Source: Pieris napi
Lineage: Eukaryota; Arthropoda; Insecta; Lepidoptera; Pieridae
Direction: 5' to 3'
Length of the DNA: 64,000 bases
Assembly: GCF_905475465.1 (NCBI RefSeq)
Contig: NC_062239.1
Location: 4,340,001 to 4,404,000, forward strand
Position numbers and translations under genes: made by a program. Shown here piece after piece: positions 45,401 to 57,194 of the stretch. The notes under the pieces were generated by a model that worked only from the letters and a program-made list of their open reading frames with translations, was not told the DNA's origin and did not search any database. The first letter of the stretch is position 1, and the number at the start of each line of letters is the position of its first letter.

Positions 45401-45860
45401 CTAAATGGTAGTGGACTGCGTTGATGTTGGAATTGAGCCCCCTAACATTTGTGAAGTCCACGGCGAGCGTGGACGGGGGTGCCTTTGTTGAATTGCTGCG
45501 TTTGCCCCGAGAACGATAACTGTTTTTGTTTTTGAGCGCAGAGTTGCCCCCCCCAGAATACGAAGGGCAGCCTGTGCGTCCACCACCGGGTGCTGAGTGT
45601 CCCGGTGTTGGACGCCCAGAGGGGGATTCTCCACCGCGAGCGCGTGTGGTACCCCCCTGGGGTAGATTCTCTTTTTTCTGCGCCTTCATATTTCATATGG
45701 GGGGGGGGGGATGGGCTCCGGGAGTCTCTCTCACCGCACGAAACGCGAGTACAATAGGGCGAACCTATTGCATCACTTCACGCCGGTTTTCTAAGAGACA
45801 GTGGTACTGCCCCGGTCGTGCCTGCCCATTTGGCTGAAGCCCGAAGGCAACAGCATGGCA
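42490..45860 (-). mobile_element. LINE-B: apparently full-coding non-LTR retrotransposon
   Basis: Minus-strand element with a ~20-base A-tail (T-run 42490-42509), one intact open frame and a ~170 bp 5' leader. The leader includes a G/C homopolymer at 45700 and CTTCGGGCTTCAGCC near 45835-45849. It is much more GC-rich than its surroundings, in line with recent arrival. The single-ORF plan (endonuclease plus RT, no ORF1, no RNase H seen) fits Ingi/Vingi- or Jockey-derived families; the clade is unresolved. I could not find a target duplication, so the 5' border is approximate. Partial copies: 3101, 19963 and 32911, and diverged ones at 24332 and 57195. Confidence 0.9.
42507..45689 (-). CDS. LINE-B polyprotein: endonuclease / reverse transcriptase, 1060 aa
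   Basis: Catalyses target nicking and reverse transcription of its own RNA. From the ATG at 45689, residues 1-75 are rich in G, P, S and R and carry no known domain. An APE-type endonuclease lies at about 76-300: NVRGLNSN, TETQ, GDFN at 214-217, LLDLLLTS, SDH at 288-290. The RT lies at about 525-800: SSGPDG, NYRPIAI, AKAFD at 667-671, GVPQG at 721-725, YADD at 749-752. The tail to 1060 includes FPNQFDLGSFKKRAY and ends ARLPPVL. There is no stop or frameshift, so the copy may still be competent. The stop TAA follows CTA directly and its last bases coincide with the start of the A-tail, so there is essentially no 3' UTR. Confidence 0.93.
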   Translation of the reverse strand: MKAQKKENLPQGGTTRARGGESPSGRPTPGHSAPGGGRTGCPSYSGGGNSALKNKNSYRSRGKRSNSTKAPPSTLAVDFTNVRGLNSNINAVHYHLETAKPALLFLTETQISPPADTSYLSYPGYKLEHSFVPRAGVCVYVREDICSRRLGTLEGRDLSNLWLRVDCDDHPRFYACLYRSHSGNTETDRLIEHIQMATDSLLERVPTAEIVILGDFNAHHADWLGSETTDHAGRSFHDFALAYDLTQMVPAITRIPDVDGHKPSLLDLLLTSHPENYQVSVDPPLGSSDHCVVRSTVPSTRPSRPRFMGCRRIWHYKSADWDGMRSFFASFPWGPMCFSPEAPDSVATSVAEVVLQGMELFIPFSAVPIGGKSQPWFKRSCKAASRRKRECFKAWAEAAKSRDANTSELKTAYNSASRSFKREITKAKSEHIAGFGEKLAQLPSGTRAFWSLAKAVQGNFCQPAIPPLHREDDSLAHTAKEKADLLGCLFASNSTLDDRGRSPPTISRCDSSMPEITFQQRAVRKALSSLDIHKSSGPDGIPPIVLRTCAPELAPVLTRLFRYLYSLGTVPKCWKTASIHPIPKKGDRSDPSNYRPIAITSLFSKIMETIINSQLLRYLEGHQLISDSQYGFRRGRSAGDLLVYLTHRWAEAIESKGEALAVSLDIAKAFDRVWHRALLSKLPAYGLPEKLCDWISSFLADRSIKVVIDGACSDLKPVNAGVPQGCVLSPTLFLLHINDMLQLSNIHCYADDSTGDTLYTGRAGISRAVVDEYRNKLVSEVETLLRGVSDWGRQNLVQFNPKKTQVCAFSAKKIPFVATPLFENTLLKATASIGILGVDISNDVQFRGHLEGKAKLASKKLGVLSKARQYFTPGHRMQLYKAQIRPHMEYCSHLWAGAPQYQLLPLDRIQRRAVRIVDDQSLSDRLDPLAMRRDVGSLCIFYRIYHGECSEELFGLIPAAEFHHRTSRQNTKFHPYHLDVRRSTTERFSRQFLPRTTTMWNQLPTEVFPNQFDLGSFKKRAYQFLKGRQRTREPSGIESVHGRRYHFTSGEPPARLPPVL

Positions 45861-48800
45861 CTCCCACTAGGATTTGACCTTACATGACTTTTGTAGCAAA
45901 ACTGTTTTTATTTCACACTGTGTCGCTCTTCAGTCTCTTTATTTGTTGGATCACCGATCGGCGCTTGCCGTGTGCATCCTAACACCGCTTTCATATAATC
46001 GATACTCATACGCACTTTGCAAAATATATTTCTTCTATATATCATTAAACAAACTTTACAATACCATACATTTAAAATTAGTTTTTATAAGGAGGTCTAG
46101 GTGTAGAAGTTTGGTCAAGTTTATCATTACAACCTATTTTCTTTTTGCCTATTCAGACGAAATTTTCTTCGTCACATTAAACTCATATTTTTTTATCCAA
46201 CTAATCTCAAAATTAATTCATCTATTACTTTGTTTTTCCTCTATTTCTGCCTTTTACACATTATTTTATACACATTATTATTTATAATTTTGTTGGGTGT
46301 GCGATTGACCAGTATAATATATCTAAGCTTCGCTAGTGATTTCTTTTTAATATTCAAAATAGTAAAGAGCATACACATCGCATAATACCATATATTATTA
46401 TACGTCGCAAGCGTAAATTGTAAATATAACACGAAGATTTCCAGCGTTAAGTATTTATCAAGATCTTCGTTAAGATTCGCAAATGATTATTTGATTGCAA
46501 ACTCGAGTCTGGCAAGTTTGAAGTACGCTGAAGAAGTTATAAATATGTTCGCGACTCAGCGTCGAATAAAACTCAACGATAATGAGGCCCAACAACTTTT
46601 AAGTTTTTAATTAATAATACTACATTTTCATGTTGATATTAGACCATTTTTATAGAGTGACATAAATTAATGCGAAAGTAGATTTAGTCAGAGGCGTTGA
46701 AGTAAGATATCAAATTATGAGAGGTTGTTGACGCATGCGCGCGTTACTCTGTCAACCCCTACGTCCAGTCTGCTCGACGCTTGTGGCCTCTTCGAACGAG
46801 CCTGCGCGATGAGAATTCAAATTTCGAACGATTTGAAAACTGACATTCAATTCGAACTTTAAAACTCTGTCAGTAAGACAACGTTTTTATTTTTTCACCT
46901 GGATTTTAAGAACTGTATGTGTGTGAACTTTGTGTTGTGACGTGTTGTGACGACATTTTAATATTGGTTTGTAACAACAAACGATAGATATAATAATTTT
47001 ACTGTTGGTAATTATTATATATATTTAAAATATACGTTAAATTTTCAGTCGTAAGATATCTAATTAAAATTTAAAAGCCTTATCAAACGCCGTATGAGAA
47101 CTGTTACAACTTTGTAATTAATTGTATTGAACAGCAACAAAATTGCCCTAATCTCGTAAAGTAATTATACCCTTTAGAATGTAAATTTGAGTTGTTTTAG
47201 AGCCCATTCTAAACAAACATAAGACAGTATTTATTTAAACTCAAAGATTAAAATGGAGACATGTTATTGAATAAAAATGTTTAAATAATTCTAGGCTAGT
47301 AATTATGAATGATAATCTTATACTTAATCAAAAACAATAGTGTAATGATAAATTTCAACACATAATTCAAACATAATAGTAATATTTTAATCTCAGTGCA
47401 TGATTTTTAAAATTGTTGAATCATTTTATTGAAATAATTGGCGTTCTGTGATTTTGGTTGAAACACAAAATATTTAGCTTTTTATAAGTCTGGTTATATT
47501 TTTTTGCGTGTTTAAATTCAATTTTAAGACAAATGTTATAGAAACGATGTTGCAATTTTTTACTTGGTACATACTTGACTAAGCCCAATTTTTTTGTTTC
47601 GCTTTCCTAAGGGACTCTTTTACTACGTACATTTTAAGATATTGCCAACAAATTAATATCCTTATTTTTCATCTTATATATACAAGGAAACAGGATTAAA
47701 AACAAAATTTAAAAAAAAGGAATAAAATGTATAATATTGAAAATATTCTATTTTACAACTTCGTTGTTTATATTATCTTCTAAATTTTTAATTTCGTGAC
47801 TGATTTGTCAGTTTCTTTGTTAAGGGCAATTACACTCGGTAATGTATGATTGATTTAAAACCGAATTTCTACTCATGAAAAACTTAGTAGGTAAACATTT
47901 TTCGCCTCACTAATTTCACCTTATAAATTTCCTACTTACATCACCTGAAATACCTTAAAGACAGGTACTTTCGTAACCATTTACATTGTAAGGAAAATGA
48001 TACCACTATGGTCACCCCCGACAGAAATATCCTAAGAAAAACTGTGTAACACATAACATTCTTAAATAATTTAAATTCAAAACTATCCCGCAGAATACTA
48101 AATTAACTTATATTTTAATATACGTGTTCATTAATTCTAAAATATGTTTCTTATTAAATTTTGCGTTAATTACTTTGTAAACAATAAATTATATTTGAGA
48201 GTCATATAACATTATAAAGGTACTTCAGAAGCTCATTAAAATAGTACCACAATGTGGAAATTAGTTATTCTTGCGCATGACATAGTTATGTAATATTATT
48301 TTTAGCTGTGATGTTCCGGTAATGATATTTTAAACTGTTATTTCGGGAAATTTTATTTATACAAACTACATTATACAATAATTTCCGAACCGATTGGTAT
48401 ATGCATTTTGCGTCATTTTATTCAATAATTTAGACATTTGATAATTTTGGAAATCTACATTGCTAAAATAATACAGAGATTTGTCTGACTTAAGAATATT
48501 CCATGTATAAACTAGAGACGTTTTGTTTAATCTTAAAACAGCAGAAGTATGTCACCTCTGAGGTGTTAAGACGTTTTATTCCCTTAACTTTATGTAGTAT
48601 ATGGACATTTTTACTTTTATAAATAACTCCTGATATAAAAGCGGGAATACTATAAAAATATGAAAACGCTTTTTATATTTTCCGGGCATTTCCCGAATAT
48701 CAAACGCTCTTTGGCTTTGCAAACGGGCCTCATATTACAAAGAATGATTTTGTACGGGATTCGGCCAAAATAAACAAATCAAGTTGGACCAATCCACACT

Positions 48801-49054
48801 AAATATTTTACACACAGTGTAGGCTTTTACGCTCAACTGTTAGTGATTTTAATAGTAGAAAATACTTGTGGTACCGGATTAATCCGCTTTTACTTACCAT
48901 AAATATATTGTTAAGCCTTGGTTGTCTTCATCTTGGCTTTTCGTGGCTAAAATTCAAGTCATTAAAATAGAATTTAGGTATTAATAATTTTTAGCATATT
49001 TAAGAACTTACGTTTACACAGCAACGCGTTCTAAATTCAAATATTAACGTTAAA
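45861..49054. other. Long stretch without recognised genes
   Basis: A 137-codon open frame at 45874-46287 is low-complexity F/L/I/Y-rich and AT-driven, so it is not called. A GC-richer patch at 46715-46830 (GACGCATGCGCGCGTTACTC) could be a promoter, an unrecognised 5' exon or a relic; there is nothing to decide. The remainder is AT-rich. Confidence 0.45.
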
Positions 49055-49408
49055 ATTCAAAATCATTTATTCATTTAGGTAACACAATGTACAATTATAA
49101 ACGTCAATAAAGAAATACGTCATATTAAATGCTACTAATTTTACATTTACTGCCAGTTCTCAAATCAAGGGCGTAGAACGGACGAGAAGAACTGGCAATA
49201 ACCTTTCCGAAACTCTTTTTAATCGCCAAGTTTTTTGCTTCCCAAAATGTTTGTAAGGACCTGCAACCATTACACATGGAATGTGGAACATGGCCACATG
49301 ACATTTTAAATTAATTAACTATACTAATAGAAAAAAAAAAAAAAAACAAATGGCATGATGAAATAGGAGCACGCACTTATATTCTCGTGAGAACAACACG
49401 CAAATCTA
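49055..49408 (-). repeat. LINE 3'-end family, copy 2
   Basis: Reverse complement is colinear with 1216-1585: GTGCGTGCTCCTATTTCA, ATGGTTGCAGGTCCTTACAA, GCGATTAAAAAGAG, hairpin GCCAGTTCT...AGAACTGGC, GTACATTGTGTTACC and a tail AATGATTTTGAATTTT. An internal A-run of 16 (T/A-rich point near 49330-49346) replaces a different spacer in copy 1, perhaps a small insertion. Confidence 0.65.
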
Positions 49409-49418
49409 AATAAAATTC

Positions 49419-49478
49419 AAATTTATAATTATGTACAAATAGCAATATCGCATACTATTTGTACATAATTATAAATTT
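49419..49478. repeat. Perfect 24-bp inverted repeat with 12-nt loop
   Basis: Left arm 49419-49442 and right arm 49455-49478 are exact inverses (core TAATTATGTACAAATAG). It is adjacent to the 5' side of the retro-fragment ending at 49408. It could fold as a cruciform or be a minimal MITE. Confidence 0.85.
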
Positions 49479-52400
49479 TAAACTCTTTTCTCTATTGTAT
49501 GAAAGAAAGTCGCATTAACACGACTAATTGTAAATGCGATTACTCTCTCGAGAGCTTTACCACTTTGCAACGTCCACCATAATGCGCCTTTTGGCACTAT
49601 ATTGTAAAATGTATACAACACAGACCGTTTTACTGCCTACCAAAGTAATCATTAGTATTTGATCAAAAATTACTGGCAATACTTCAGACCATAGAGAAAC
49701 TTCATATATTTTAATCCCTAAATATACTAAAGCAGCAACCACTTAAGGTAAGCACTACAGCTCTACTCAATTTTAAACTAGCCAATAGTAAGTTATCAAA
49801 GGTTCACGGAAAGTCCTCATACATTGAAGCTCAAAACCAAAGTCATGAAGCCAAATTCCTTATTTAGTTTCATTTGGTCGTAAGTATGACTTTCAAGGTA
49901 GCAATGTAACCTTTTTGGTTTTAAACTTAATCGGCAAGTTTAAAGTTTACCTAATTTATCCTTTTGGATTATGAACGTGAATATATTTTTCAACCTAATA
50001 TTTTTATAAATGACATAGAAATCTTTTAAATGTTTCCATCTTTATCTCACACTCATATCGTATTCCTCTTTCTATTGATTTACGTCCGTACGATGGGGGA
50101 CATTGTTTGAGAACGTAGAACAATCTATCTAATTAGAAGTTGTGAACATATAAAAACGTGAGAAGATAGTATGTTACAAATGATTGCTACATCGTAAAAT
50201 AATGAAAAAGTAAAAAGTATATTCGTTTTTAAATTCTCCTTTCATCGGCCATAACGCGATAAAAGCATTGAAAATCTAATTAACAATAATTAAAAAGAAA
50301 CACCTTTTTGTAGGCAAAAGCGCACTCATCTATAATTAACTTGGCGTATCTGCTTAATTAAGCATTGCGTTGAAGGGATCTCGACTGGATATTAATAGCT
50401 CTGGAAAAGCTTGATAAAAATATAATGTTTTTGACATATTTTTTTTCTTTAAATACGTAACATATGTATATACTTCGATTGTTGGGGACTTTAAATTTGT
50501 AATAACGCTTAATAGAATATGTTAAAGTAGGTTGTAGTCGACGAATTCTTTATAGTCACGAAAATAACTTCATATGTTTGTAGTTCTTATATGTGCTATT
50601 ATCGAAGCATGAATGAAAGTCGAGCTCATTTATATACACATACATGACAAAGTAGAAGTGCCTAGTTATCCTGTCTAATAGCTTCCTTAACTTGATAGGG
50701 TGGGGCGTTTATTTAAAAAGAATAGCTACTTTTTAAATTCGAAATTAAATCACTCATAAAAATTCAATATTGAAAAATAGCAACAAATGCAAGATTTGTG
50801 ACATGAATATCAATATGCTGAATTTAAAATTTGAAATATAAAACCGATAATAGGATTCCACATAGCATGTTTTCCGGTAACGTGGCTTAACGCAGCTAAG
50901 TCGAACCGCACAATCCGTTCTGATTGCACAAACGCTGGCCCGATGTGTTAAATTTTAACGTTCGCGCTCTACGCCCAGGAAAGCCGAAAAAACGTCTGAA
51001 TCCGAGGCGATTTGGAATATTTCAATGTAATTGACGGCATGACGCGACAACGCAATTTCATTCAATTACAGATGAAATGTTTGAAAAGTTTTTCTAGATT
51101 TTATGAAAACTCAAACTTCGTATAATTACTTGTTAAGGTAAACGGTGAAAATTTTTTGAGTGGAAAGGTTTTGAACTACAATAATTTAATTAAAGTGTGA
51201 GTGGTTACAATCCTCAAAGATCCATTAAGAAAAACTAAATAATAAAAACTAAAACCCAGTGATATTTCTCGTCTTATTATCAATTATATATATATATATA
51301 ATTATTATATATATAATAGTATCAATCGCTTATACTGGGAATAAATAAGGCGCAACTGCGTTTCTCTGTGAATACAAAAGAAAACAACATTTAAAGCCTA
51401 TATTCTAGGTTTTATAAAGTAAAATAATATAATGAAAAAAATTAAAATATCTTACATATATTATGTCAAGTGACATAAATTAAACATCGTCGATCAGACG
51501 GCAAAAACAACATTACAAAAGAGTTTATATAAAATACAATATAGACAAGAGTTTGTATAGGAAAATATATTATGTTTTCCTTTCATATATATTGCCTTAA
51601 TCACAAGTTTATTTTATTTATTTTTTATCATCTTGAAAAGATCATGGTTGGGTTGTCATGGATTTCCCTATTTTGAAACTAATTTAGAGTCGCACTTCAA
51701 ATCAGACTTAAAAATAAAATCTACATTAAGTTTGCCTAGGTTAGGCCTACGTGGTCACGAGTTCATTTGAGATGAGTGATCGACTCATTGTACTGAATTG
51801 CGTATAAGAAATATTTTTCTGTTTAATCTCTATTTGTTTATCATTATAAAAATACACTTGACGCTTCATACTATTTAACTCTGAAATACATTTAATATAT
51901 TAAACATGCTACGGGATCATTAAGCTACTTTAAACCCTTAATTTGTGAGGACACACAAGCATAACGAAAAGTTTCTAAATGCTTCGTATTTTGCAGAAAT
52001 CCGTTTTAATTTAGTTTAACTTTTAATTAGCTTTAGTGTGAAGCTAAATATTTTCAAGATAAATGTAAACACTTCATAGAATTTTAATAATCTCTAAGAG
52101 CGTTTTTACACTAAATGTTATTAAATGCAGCTTTCAATTGTTTGTAAAAAAAACTGCGTGCGCAAAAAGTACACAAGTCAGAAGTGAAACTTCTTTGGCA
52201 AACTAATTTTTAACTCTTGTTCATATTTATACAAATCTAAAACTTTAGATTTCCGAGACTTAGAGAGAGGGAAAAGGGAAGATATGTTAGGAATTTAATG
52301 AATGTAATTGTCATTAAAATATTAGTTTCGAAAATTAATACAAATAAGAAATTTAATTTTTATATAAAAAGCACGTGGCATTTTAATTTACAATTCGTCA

Positions 52401-54636
52401 TTTGAGATTTCAATAAATTATTTTGCATAAAATATAAAATACTAATATTTCATAAATTCTCTTTACGAAATTTGAATTATAAAAATAGAATTTCTATAAG
52501 GTTATTCTTACTCTCTATCAATCGGTCTCAATCGCTCTCTCCCTTTTCTTCGACAAAAAAGCTGCACATCTTCGTGATGTTTTAAAAAAAAATTACCCTC
52601 GTGAAATAAATATAGAAGATTCGCTTCAAAAATAATACTACTTATCCTTCTATTCATAAACGTTTAACATCACCACAAATAGCTAATGAATGCTTTGACA
52701 TTATCACGTTTGGTCTGCTTACAAATAAATACACGTGACAAATATATTTTAACTAATGAAAGCTTGTATATAAATTTCATTCATTATTATTGGTGTTGTT
52801 CATTATAATTCATTTGACGCACTGTATCTGATACATAATGTTTTCTAAATTAACAATTGACAATCATTTTGGAACGGACGAAAAAGCTTCTTAGTGGTAT
52901 ATCAACTACACGTACACGTTCTTACAAACTTTAGATGGAAATTTGCTTTAAATATTATTTAAGAATAAAAGTCAAGCTTTTGAACCCGAACTGGATTATT
53001 ATGATCCGCATTATATAATTGTAATTTTACTCTTTCGACCTTACATCATTTGAATTTAAATGTCAAATACTTTTATTGTAAAACAAAAACATCCGAGAGC
53101 TATGCACCTGTAATTCCATGAAATATTGGGTACATAGATTTCTTCTTTGTCTTTACTTGACATTTATTCTAAGCTGTTTTTCAATAAGTACTCAAGACAG
53201 AATAAGTGAGCAGCTGATAAGTCATAAATAGGTAGTCATTTTTACTTGAAATTCTTATCTCGAATATGGAAAGTAAACCCGTTATCCATCGTCTAAGATC
53301 TAAAAGAAATCTCTATGCAAAATTTTAAGTTCCCGGCGATATAGCTTGAACGTAAGTCATTCAGGATTTTCACGTTATTCTCACTGTTTTCTCTTGGCGA
53401 AATTGCTTTTTTAAGTATGTATTTTTCAGTTTTAAATTCACTTTGTCCCTTATTTTTCGCTTATAGTGAAATATTAAACTCAAAGACTGCTCATCTTGTA
53501 CTGTTTAAGTGTTCTGACAGTTTTAGACAATATTCAGGAAAGTTAACCATTTTAATCAACAAATGTTAGTTAAATCTGAATAACGAAAAGAACATAATTT
53601 AAAGGTTTAAATTTTACTAACCGTCCTAAGTTACAGACTTTTCAGAGATTTCTTACAGATTTCTTAATGAATAGGGTCTAGGAAAAACTAACACAAAAAA
53701 AATTAGGATCCAAACATTATTCTTTTTTTTCCTGTGAAACAAACTTGAAACTTGAAATAAATTACTATTATTATTACTAACAAAACGAATAATTGTATGT
53801 ATGTAAACTAACATAATCTAATATTAATTATTGTTTTATAAGCTGTAAGAAATAAAAGGCTTTTTTTTGTTTTTTTTTATTTACTAACCGTCCAAAGGTT
53901 AAATAAAAATATAAGAAAAAATACATCCCGAGCCTCGCAAAATAGTTTGCAATTTAAAAAGTAATCTCGATAAATAAAAATGTATAAAATCCAGATTCCC
54001 CTTGCAGACAGGTAATAAGCTATGTACATCAAAGAAAATACGAATATTTATTGTCAAACAAGGTCTCAATAGTACTATTCAAGGTTTTATTAGGTGCTTC
54101 GTAAAACGCCTTCATTCTTGCAAATTTATATCAGGCTCCATAGTCGATTGGGAAGTATAAATTCGCAATACTCGGGACTTGGGATTCTTTTCTTCCGCTA
54201 TTCTTTAATGAAAAATATTAGCCGTAGTTTCCGTTGCCTCGTATTTTTTCATCTTGATAAATACTCGAGTAATATTAAATGTACTTTTTGTTGAATTTGA
54301 AACATCTAGGAATTTTCTGTGTATTTTTATTAAAAATTTTAATGTCAACTGTGAAATGTATAGTCTTGGTAGGACTGCCTCAGACTCAGATTATAAACAA
54401 ATTTACTTCTGAATAGTATTAAAATAAAGAAAATGTGCTGAAGCTAATGTGACAGAAAGAAGAGATTCCTGAGTGATGTAAGAGTTTCGTCCCCGTACTC
54501 GTGAATGATCAGTGTTAGTGCCGGTTGTATTATAATGCATTTTTCATTCATTTGCACAATAATAATACTTTACTTACATATGTGAAGAAAACATCAACAA
54601 GAAGCAGAACTAATACCTAATCTACTTGCCTATAAA
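49479..54636. other. Long AT-rich stretch, no gene recognised
   Basis: Over 5 kb with no motif-bearing frame. A palindromic (TA)n tract lies at 51284-51316. A T-rich block with CTTGAAACTTGAAATAAATT near 53740 resembles a LINE terminal tail. GC-richer words at 50925-51010 are unassigned. Probably intergenic or intronic. Confidence 0.5.
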
Positions 54637-54984
54637 TGTAAAGAAATCACTTTTTACCGGATTGAAGATATGTATTATTATAAATTTTCAATTATTTTAC
54701 ATAATTAATATAACACCGTGAGCCATTTCTGCCAAAACCATCCATCTTTTAGTCGATACCAACTCCGGGGAAATAAATACAGATAATACAACTTTTTCTA
54801 CAGCTGTGATACTTTTTGACATTCAACACCTTTTGTCTTCAGTCACCGTGACCACGCACGCGAAACGTCGGAAAAATTTGAAATTATGTAAAATAATTGT
54901 AAATTTATAATAATACATAACTTCAATCTGGTAAAAAGTGTTTTCTTTAAATGTGTAAAAGTTATGTCAATAAAAGACAATACT
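54637..54984 (-). mobile_element. Foldback element, copy 4
   Basis: Opposite orientation to copies 1 and 2: the long end on the right finishes AAAAGACAATACTA. The left (short) arm is replaced internally by the CACCGTGAGCCATTTCTGCC version shared with copy 2. The right arm has CCGTGACCACGCACGCGAAA, having lost 12 bp (CTGTAAAGCACG in copy 1). Flanks CCTATAAATGTA and CTGTTAAATGAA match only partly (8 of 12), so the duplication is decayed or misplaced. Confidence 0.8.
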
Positions 54985-55870
54985 AACTGTTAAATGAACA
55001 AATACAGAACTTTAAGACTAAAACCATTTAAATTACGTAAATAAAAAAATATATTCACCACCAACGCAACAATTTCTTAGCATATGCACACGCACAGATT
55101 ACGCTTGGATTTATACGGTTTTGTAGGCTTGCACTGTAGCTTTGATTCTAAAGGAAAACACAAACTAGTTTTCGATCCAAGATACGAGTAGGTATCCCAC
55201 AAGCATTGATTACATAGACGTTCTCAATCAATTCCGTATGAAGCTTTGCTTTGCTACAGATTCAAACGGCTATCGGATTTGAAGATTATAGTGAATAATT
55301 TGAATCTAGAGTGATCAATCACACGAAACATATGCCATTAATCTAATATGTTATTCTACAATATTAGTAATAATGTTTATTATATAATTAATTACAATTT
55401 AGATTTAGTATCTAAATTGTAATTAAGTAATAATAAGGGCTATTTAAATAATAATAAATGAGGTTATTTAAAATAAGAAAATTAATCTTAAGGTACGGTA
55501 AATTAAATAACCAAGAGTTGTAAGACTAAAGGTGGTAGTTAGACGTTGCGTTGCATTATTTTATCGAATCCGAAACTAGATCTAATGCGAAATGTGTATC
55601 ATCGGTATTTTTATTACCAACCGTTTATCAAACAATTTTTTTTTGACATTTCTAGAATCCATTCCATTTCAAGATTATTTATTATTTAGTTTATCAAACC
55701 ATTTTTTTAACATTATTAGAATCCATTGCATTTCAAGATTATAGGACTCAGAATTACTGTATATAACAAAGATATCTTACGATTGAAATTAACGTCTAAA
55801 ATAAAATTACATATAACTGTAATGTACAAGTGTTTAAGACAGTACAAGTGATACATTGTGATGTGAGTGT
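54985..55870. other. No gene; contains a 17-bp hairpin
   Basis: AT-rich; the perfect hairpin at 55388-55426 is listed separately. The last ~150 bp could be promoter and 5' UTR of the candidate exon at 55904. I see no clear TATA box and initiator pair. Confidence 0.4.
55388..55426. repeat. Perfect 17-bp inverted repeat, 5-nt loop
   Basis: TTAATTACAATTTAGAT at 55388-55404 is exactly inverted at 55410-55426. Confidence 0.85.
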
Positions 55871-55903
55871 GGTCAAGTAATTATGTGAAAAGGTATAGCA
55901 GTA

Positions 55904-56065
55904 ATGTGGCTCCCAGCAGCGCTCTGTTTACTCAGCCAATTGGGTGCGTACCCTTTATTATGGATATTGCTTTCCTATGTTTTACTTGATAAAGTGTCTC
56001 ATGAAATCTGCCAGACCCGAGGCCGTGATCCGGAACAAGAAAGGGTATTAAGTGGCAGTAATTGT
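55904..56065 (+). CDS. Candidate first coding exon with signal peptide (partial)
   Basis: ATG at 55904 opens MWLPAALCLLSQLG, a good signal-peptide core. After a hydrophobic stretch the frame continues HEICQTRGRDPEQERVLSG with codon use and GC content above the flanks. A splice-donor-like GTATGT lies at 56065-56070, just after the SGSN codons, so the exon would end near 56064 and the gene would continue beyond recognition downstream. Alternatively, bases 55945-55995 (GTGCGT...AAAG, 51 nt, a multiple of three) could be a mini-intron, joining the signal peptide directly to the VSHEICQTR part. The protein family is not recognised. No downstream exon was identified, so this could also be chance. 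Confidence 0.35.
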
Positions 56066-56129
56066 ATGTTATATATACCTTTTTGTGTATGTGTGCGGAC
56101 TCATTTATTTTTGTCTTACTGTATATAGA

Positions 56130-56764
56130 TAGCTAACTGTTGGTTTATAATCGTCAATTCTGTCATAGCATGATGTTAGGTAGCTTACAGCTTTTCTCTT
56201 TCTTTTTTTATTTAATTTTTATCAGTAGTTTCTGGGAATAGAGTTTTCAACAAGTGTGAAATATTTAAAGCGCGACGGGACAGACATATTTGTGTGTTTT
56301 TGCTCATGCTTTATAACATTAAATATAAGTAAGTGGTTAGCTTAGAAAAGCTAATTTTGAGTATCAAATACGAGACTTAGTTTACTGAATTCCCTTACAT
56401 AACTTTTAATTTAGTTAATTTACTAAGTGTTAACGCGGCTGCGGAGAAAATCAGACCCAGATTGTTTCATGATTGCAATTTTTTGAATTGTAATTATGTC
56501 TAAGTGCTTTGTATTGTAGCATACAATGCATACTTTTAAATAATGATATATTTTTACTTACTTTTACGGTCTAAAGTTTATTATACACTTTAATTAATAA
56601 CGTTACGTAAAGTTAGCAAACATTTTAGTTAACAAAAGTACTTGTTATGTATAATTATAATTGTAAAATAAAAAGCTATTTTGGGAATACTATAATTCAT
56701 ATAAATCAATGTCCGTTGAATACATATTCATTGTTATTCCTTTGAACTGTTGCCAACTAAAACA
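56130..56764. other. No gene recognised
   Basis: AT-rich. If the exon at 55904 is real this is the start of its intron. Confidence 0.4.
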
Positions 56765-56990
56765 ATGTGTAGTGGTACTTTGGTAGGCGTGCGTCTCTCA
56801 ACTCAGAGTTCATCCTTTGAATCCCGTCTGTGAACTAATAGAATTTTCTTTCTATACACGAACACAACACTGTGATCGAAAACATCGTGATGGTCTTAGC
56901 AAACATTAATGACGTGCCACGCACAGAAGCTTGACCACCTATCTGCCTAAAATACCAATAAGGCATGCCTAGAAATTTATCTTTGGACTG
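56765..56990 (+). repeat. Decayed tRNA-derived SINE
   Basis: Plus-strand copy with a mutated head (GTGGTACTTTGGTAGGCGTG, TTTGAATCCCGTCTGTG in box-B position) and the body word GAAAACATCGTGATGG shared with the 22380 family. Highly diverged; the ends are guesses. Confidence 0.4.
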
Positions 56991-57194
56991 TAACTACGGG
57001 CCGACGACGAGCTACGTAATACCTTGAAAAACATAGCCACCGTTGTCAAAGTTCTATTTGACCATTTGCTAAAATCTAGTAATACCGGTTTGTACTAATA
57101 CGTGAAGACTAAAAAAATAATTACACATTTCTTATGAGCCACTACTCAAACGAGCTTAAACTTCAGTGCTAACGGTTACCCTTGGATACCTGCA

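Noticed and set aside
42580..45837. Numerous plus- and minus-strand open frames overlapping LINE-B
   Set aside because: GC-rich coding sequence produces shadow frames. Only the 1060-codon frame has enzyme motifs.
42471..45900. Target-site duplication for LINE-B
   Set aside because: The flank AAACATAAACAT left of the T-run has no convincing partner near 45850-46000, so no duplication is claimed.
45874..46287. 137-codon hydrophobic open frame
   Set aside because: F/L/I/Y richness follows from T-rich DNA, and there is no conserved block or plausible gene context.
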